A stretch of 27,208 nucleotides of DNA. Source: Acidimicrobiaceae bacterium. GTDB taxonomy: Bacteria; Actinomycetota; Acidimicrobiia; Acidimicrobiales; Ilumatobacteraceae. Shown piece by piece: positions 24,232-27,208 of the stretch. The stretch covers positions 1 through 27,208 of the forward strand of contig DMQJ01000176.1 of the NCBI GenBank assembly GCA_003455715.1, written 5' to 3'. The translations under genes and the position numbers were made by a program. Below the pieces are notes generated by a model that made no database searches, was not told the origin of the DNA, and saw only the letters and a list, made by a program, of their open reading frames with translations. The number at the start of each line of letters is the position of its first letter. Position 1 is the stretch's first letter.

Positions 24232-25026
24232 GTGATGATGAGCTTCGACTCCTTGCCCACCGTTGGCGACGATCCGCGCCGCGTGGTGCGCCTCGACGCA
24301 GTGCACAACTTCCGCGACCTCGGCGGCTACCCGACGGTCGATGGCCGAGTGACACGGTGGGGTCGCCTCTACCGCGCTGACGGCCTCTATCGCCTCACCG
24401 CCGACGACCTTGAGGTCGTGCGCGGCCTCGGCCTGCAGCTGGTGGTCGACCTCCGCACCGACCAGGAGATCGACCTCCACGACCGCTTCCCGGTGGCCTA
24501 TCACCCAGTGCGGTACCGGCAGCTGTCGGTGCTCGACCAGATGTGGACCGACCTGCCTGAGATCGACATCACCGGCCGCAGCCCCGAAGAGTTCCTCGAG
24601 TGGGCCTACCTCGACATGCTGCGCACCGCCGGCGAGCGCTTCGCCATGGCGCTCGACCATCTCGCTCAACCCGGCCACCTTCCGGCGGTGTTCCACTGTG
24701 CGGCTGGGAAGGATCGCACCGGCGTGCTGGCCCTGTTGGTGCTCGGCGCGCTCGGAGTGCGCCACGAGTACATCGTGGCCGACTACGCCCTCAGCGCCGA
24801 CGGCATGGAGCGCATGCGCGAGTGGGCTCGCCGCGAGTCGCCCGAGCGACTCGACCGCATGGCCGAGAACCCACTGGTGTTCAGCGAGGCCCTACCGGCC
24901 TCCATGCATGGGGTGATCGACGCCATCGTGCAGCGTCACGGTTCGCTCCGCGACTATGTGCTGCACCTTGGCGTGCCGGCCGAGTCGTTGGCACGGCTGG
25001 AAGCCGAACTGCTCGAGCCGCTCTGA
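24232..25026 (+). CDS. Tyrosine-protein phosphatase family protein (Y_phosphatase3 type)
   Basis: This gives 264 residues; GTG 24232 and ATGs at 24235 and 24238 are all usable starts. The catalytic loop HCAAGKDRTG (155-164; Cys156 nucleophile, Arg162) is the CX5R signature. NFRDLGGYPT (26-35) and LVVDLRTDQE (70-79) are the N-terminal blocks of the Y_phosphatase3 family, which includes bacterial dual-specificity and lipid-phosphate phosphatases. Length matches the family. Whether the substrate is a phosphoprotein or a phosphoinositide is unknown. Confidence 0.92.
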   Translation: MMMSFDSLPTVGDDPRRVVRLDAVHNFRDLGGYPTVDGRVTRWGRLYRADGLYRLTADDLEVVRGLGLQLVVDLRTDQEIDLHDRFPVAYHPVRYRQLSVLDQMWTDLPEIDITGRSPEEFLEWAYLDMLRTAGERFAMALDHLAQPGHLPAVFHCAAGKDRTGVLALLVLGALGVRHEYIVADYALSADGMERMREWARRESPERLDRMAENPLVFSEALPASMHGVIDAIVQRHGSLRDYVLHLGVPAESLARLEAELLEPL

Positions 25027-25052
25027 CGGTCCTCCCCAGGTACGCTGCGCCC

Positions 25053-25676
25053 ATGAGCGGCACCATTGCACTCCAGGGCGGCGGCCCCTTCTCGGCTCAC
25101 GACGAACTCGATGCACGGTTGCTGCAGGCGGCCGGTGCCAGCAGCGTGGTGGTGCTCCCCACCGCCGATGCGTTCGAGCACCCCGAGCGCCTCGTCGCCG
25201 CAGCGATGAACTGGGGCGAGCGCCTTGGCGTGGAGGTGGAGGCGCTGATGGTGCTGCGCCGCGGTGAAGCGATGGACGACGGTGCAGCGCGCCTGGTGCG
25301 TGGTGCGCGGGCCGTGTGGCTGGTGGGCGATCAGCCCCTCCACCTGAAGTCGGTGCTGAAAGACACGCCACTGTTCGACGCGATCCGCGACGTGCTCGCC
25401 AACGGTGGTGTGGTGACCGGCGTGGGGGGCAGCGCCGCGGCGCTGTGCGACCCGATGGTGGATCCGCGCGGTGGCGCCTTCACCCTCGGCTTGGGGCTGG
25501 TGGCCGATCTCGCCTTGGTGACCGAAGCCGAAACGTGGAGCCCCGAGCGTTTGCACCGCACACGCAAGCTGGCCAACACCGCGTTCGGCGTGTTGCGAAC
25601 CACCGATGCCTTGGTGCGCACCAACGCCGGTTGGGAAACGGTGGGTGGCGCAGAGGTGCACGGCACCCTGCCCTGA
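25053..25676 (+). CDS. Peptidase S51-like (cyanophycinase/dipeptidase E-type) protein
   Basis: This is a 207-residue protein from ATG 25053; the longer open frame upstream overlaps the phosphatase gene and is not protein-like. It has a class I glutamine amidotransferase-like fold: IALQGGGPF at the start, VVVLPTADAFEHPE (32-45), ARAVWLVGDQP (85-95) and GVVTGVGGSAAALCDPM (119-135). The last carries the likely nucleophile Ser127, where S51 peptidases have GxSAG. Members hydrolyse cyanophycin or Asp-dipeptides, but the substrate here is not known. The stop is only 11 bp from that of the convergent PPIase gene. Confidence 0.8.
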   Translation: MSGTIALQGGGPFSAHDELDARLLQAAGASSVVVLPTADAFEHPERLVAAAMNWGERLGVEVEALMVLRRGEAMDDGAARLVRGARAVWLVGDQPLHLKSVLKDTPLFDAIRDVLANGGVVTGVGGSAAALCDPMVDPRGGAFTLGLGLVADLALVTEAETWSPERLHRTRKLANTAFGVLRTTDALVRTNAGWETVGGAEVHGTLP

Positions 25677-25687
25677 CCCAGCCCGGG

Positions 25688-26893
25688 CTAGCTCTCGGTG
25701 ATGGTCACCGTGATGAGGGTCACTTCTTCGGTGGGGGTCTGCCCGTCGTCGCCACCTGCGAGCGCCAGGATGGCCTGCACCACGTCGAGGCCTTCGGTGA
25801 CGTTGCCGAACACCACATAGGTGCCTTGGCCGTCGAGCACCGAGGTGGCGGGCCCACCCGAGAAGAACCACTGGCCACCGGCCGAGTTGGGCGCCCCCGT
25901 GCGGGCCATCGACAGCGAGCCCTCGGCGTAACGGAAGCCGGTGCCCTCATCGGGGATGGTGTAGCCGGGGCTGTCGGTGTTGGTGAGGCCGCCGCCCTGG
26001 ATGATGTCGATGGACGGGTCGGCGCGGAAGATGACGGTGCCGTCGTAGTAGTGGTAGCGGGCGAGGGTGACGAAGTTGTTCACGGTGCCGGGCACGCTCA
26101 TGTCGAGTTCCACCACGATGGTGCCCTTCGACGTTTCGAAGGTGGCCGTGTACTGCTTGGTGGGGTCGATGCACAGCTGCGGGGCATCGGCGAAGGTGCT
26201 CGTCTTCGGGCTGGAGCCATCGGCCTCGGGGCACTCGCCCGTGCCGTAGGTGAACTCGCTGATGGTGGGCGGAGGCGGCGGGGTGACGGCCTCCACCTCC
26301 ACCACGAAGGTGAGCGCGTCGCCAGCCTGAATGATCGAGCCGGGCTGCGGGTTGTCGCCGTAGGCGAGGTCGGCCGGGATGTCGAGCTGGCGGGTGCCGC
26401 CGGCCTTGACGCCGATGAGGCCTTCATCCCAGCCCTGGATGACGTTGCCTTGGCCGAGCACCACGTCGAACGGGGTGGGCGAACCGAAGTTGCTGTCGAA
26501 CTCTTCGCCGGTGGCCGACAGCACACCCACGTAGCGCACGCTCACCGTGTCGCCCGCTTCGGCGGGGTCGCCTTCGCCTTCCACAATGTCGGTGATGACC
26601 AGCTCGGTGGGCAGTTCCTCGGGCAGCTTCACCTCGGGCTTGGGCCGCACCAGCGTGGTCGACACGTCGACCGGCAGCGTGGTGCTGGCATCGAGTGAGG
26701 TAGACGTCGACGACGTGTCGTCGTCGTCGCCACCGAACAACACCAGCGCACCCACCAGCGCCACGACAGCGCCGAGGATGATGCCGATGCGCAGGCCGAC
26801 CCTCTTGCTCTTCTGCTTGCGCGCCTGCTTGGCGAGCTCTTCCAGACGGAGCTGGCGGTTGGCCTTCTGACGTTCACGCTTGGCGGTTCCCAC
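25688..26893 (-). CDS. Membrane-anchored FKBP-cyclophilin fusion peptidyl-prolyl isomerase
   Basis: This is a 401-residue protein. A very basic N-terminus (residues 5-32) precedes one membrane helix (IGIILGAVVALVGALVLFG, 36-54) and a Thr/Ser/Asp linker. An FKBP domain follows (~95-203: VRYVGVLSATGEEFDSNF, NVIQGWDEGLIGVKAGG, DLAYGD), then a Pro5 spacer (205-209) and a cyclophilin domain (~245-400: FVTLARYHYYDGTVIFR, IDIIQGGG, GSLSMARTG, GGQWFFSG, YVVFGNVTEGLDVVQ). Both are prolyl cis-trans isomerases, so the protein should assist folding of secreted proteins outside the membrane. The cyclophilin has QWFF for the usual QFF(I), and the Arg of FxxxxR (FR at 289-290) is kept. The dual arrangement is uncommon outside a few bacteria and protists. 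Confidence 0.92.
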   Translation of the reverse strand: MGTAKRERQKANRQLRLEELAKQARKQKSKRVGLRIGIILGAVVALVGALVLFGGDDDDTSSTSTSLDASTTLPVDVSTTLVRPKPEVKLPEELPTELVITDIVEGEGDPAEAGDTVSVRYVGVLSATGEEFDSNFGSPTPFDVVLGQGNVIQGWDEGLIGVKAGGTRQLDIPADLAYGDNPQPGSIIQAGDALTFVVEVEAVTPPPPPTISEFTYGTGECPEADGSSPKTSTFADAPQLCIDPTKQYTATFETSKGTIVVELDMSVPGTVNNFVTLARYHYYDGTVIFRADPSIDIIQGGGLTNTDSPGYTIPDEGTGFRYAEGSLSMARTGAPNSAGGQWFFSGGPATSVLDGQGTYVVFGNVTEGLDVVQAILALAGGDDGQTPTEEVTLITVTITES

Positions 26894-26993
26894 GAGCGGT
26901 GGAGGCTATCGGACAGCGTGCCGTCACAGGTCGGCAGCCCATTCTGCAAGGAACCCTCAAGTTCTTGACAGCCAGTGCCGATCTGCTCTGTCG

Positions 26994-27208
26994 ATGAGGC
27001 GACGAGAACACGTGGGCGCACGCGCGCTGGCCGGGCTGGGGCTTGGCCTGTCGGTGGCGTACCTGGTGTGGCGCGCCGGATGGACGATGCACGACTCGCG
27101 GTGGTGGCTGGCCGCGCCGCTCTACGCCGTGGAGTTGACGGGCGTGCTCGGCGCGTTCGCGCTCGCTTGGGCGCTGTGGCCACACCCCGAACTGCCCGGC
27201 ACGGGCAG
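26994..27208 (+). CDS. N-terminus of membrane protein resembling a cellulose-synthase-like glycosyltransferase (cut by window end)
   Basis: From ATG 26994 the frame stays open to the end of the window (71 codons). The sequence MRRREHVGARALAG, then helix LGLGLSVAYLVWRAGW, the block WWLAAPLYAVELTGVLG and helix AFALAWALW, with P following, resembles the N-terminal two-helix region of family 2 glycosyltransferases of the BcsA/cellulose-synthase-like type (YLxWR...WWxxxPLxxxE). The catalytic part lies outside the window, so the call is tentative. A TTGACA hexamer at 26965-26970 could be its -35 box. Confidence 0.55.
   Translation, partial: MRRREHVGARALAGLGLGLSVAYLVWRAGWTMHDSRWWLAAPLYAVELTGVLGAFALAWALWPHPELPGTG

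Noticed and set aside
22797..24380. A 527-codon forward frame rich in Arg, Pro, Ala and His over the aminotransferase gene
   Set aside because: Shadow frame of a well-supported class III aminotransferase; no domain pattern.
25316..26698. A 460-codon forward frame over the PPIase fusion
   Set aside because: Antisense to the FKBP-cyclophilin gene; Gly/Val/Arg-rich with no motif.
1..27208. tRNA, rRNA or riboswitch genes
   Set aside because: No tRNA-like TTCGA loop with matching stems, no rRNA segment and no known riboswitch core were found by eye on either strand.

Overview
The window looks like chromosomal DNA from a high-GC actinobacterium. The signs are GC-rich codon use, frequent GTG starts, an AfsR/SARP-type regulator and a surface protein with an LPXTG-like anchor. 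The conserved right-hand genes would suit the Acidimicrobiia (Ilumatobacter-like), but that placement is inference and no rRNA or marker gene is present.

Positions 1-6000 form an accessory, partly decayed islet. It opens with the 3' end of an IS21-family istB gene and what appears to be the right end of that element (terminus near 280). Next come a small unknown ORF, a HEPN-like protein with an R-H-x3-H motif, and a two-helix membrane pentapeptide-repeat protein. These are followed by a small reverse-strand ORF, a C-terminally interrupted DUF5677-like gene joined to a membrane-protein remnant, and a reverse-strand membrane protein. The last has a TIR-like N-terminal half that lacks a proper start and lies behind an in-frame TGA. 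The combination resembles a worn-down phage-defence or conflict island, but no complete known system is present.

Positions 6000-19200 form a cell-surface module. An AfsR-like STAND ATPase regulator (about 1,020 aa) lies directly upstream of an exported surface protein of about 2,500 aa. That protein has a signal peptide and strong Shine-Dalgarno in its 5' ORF. Its 3' ORF carries an SdrD-B-like domain, eight tandem DUF11/DUF7507-type repeats and a VPETG-hydrophobic-RRR cell-wall anchor. The two halves are separated by one frameshift at about 12060-12105. Two hairpins follow the gene, then two convergent genes for single-pass membrane proteins with Thr/Ser/Pro linkers, one ending in a peptidoglycan-binding-like domain. 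No sortase gene is visible.

Positions 19200-21350 are a second decayed patch. It holds the C-terminal remnant of an ISL3-family transposase with an in-frame stop, a small ORF with a very good Shine-Dalgarno that overlaps the start of an unknown 244-aa ORF, and a frameshifted coding remnant on the opposite strand.

Positions 21350-27208 are compact housekeeping-type DNA: a SpoU/TrmH-type RNA methyltransferase, a divergent AlkB-like dioxygenase, a class III aminotransferase, a tyrosine-phosphatase-family protein, a peptidase S51-like protein, a membrane-anchored FKBP-cyclophilin fusion, and the start of a membrane protein resembling a cellulose-synthase-like glycosyltransferase N-terminus.
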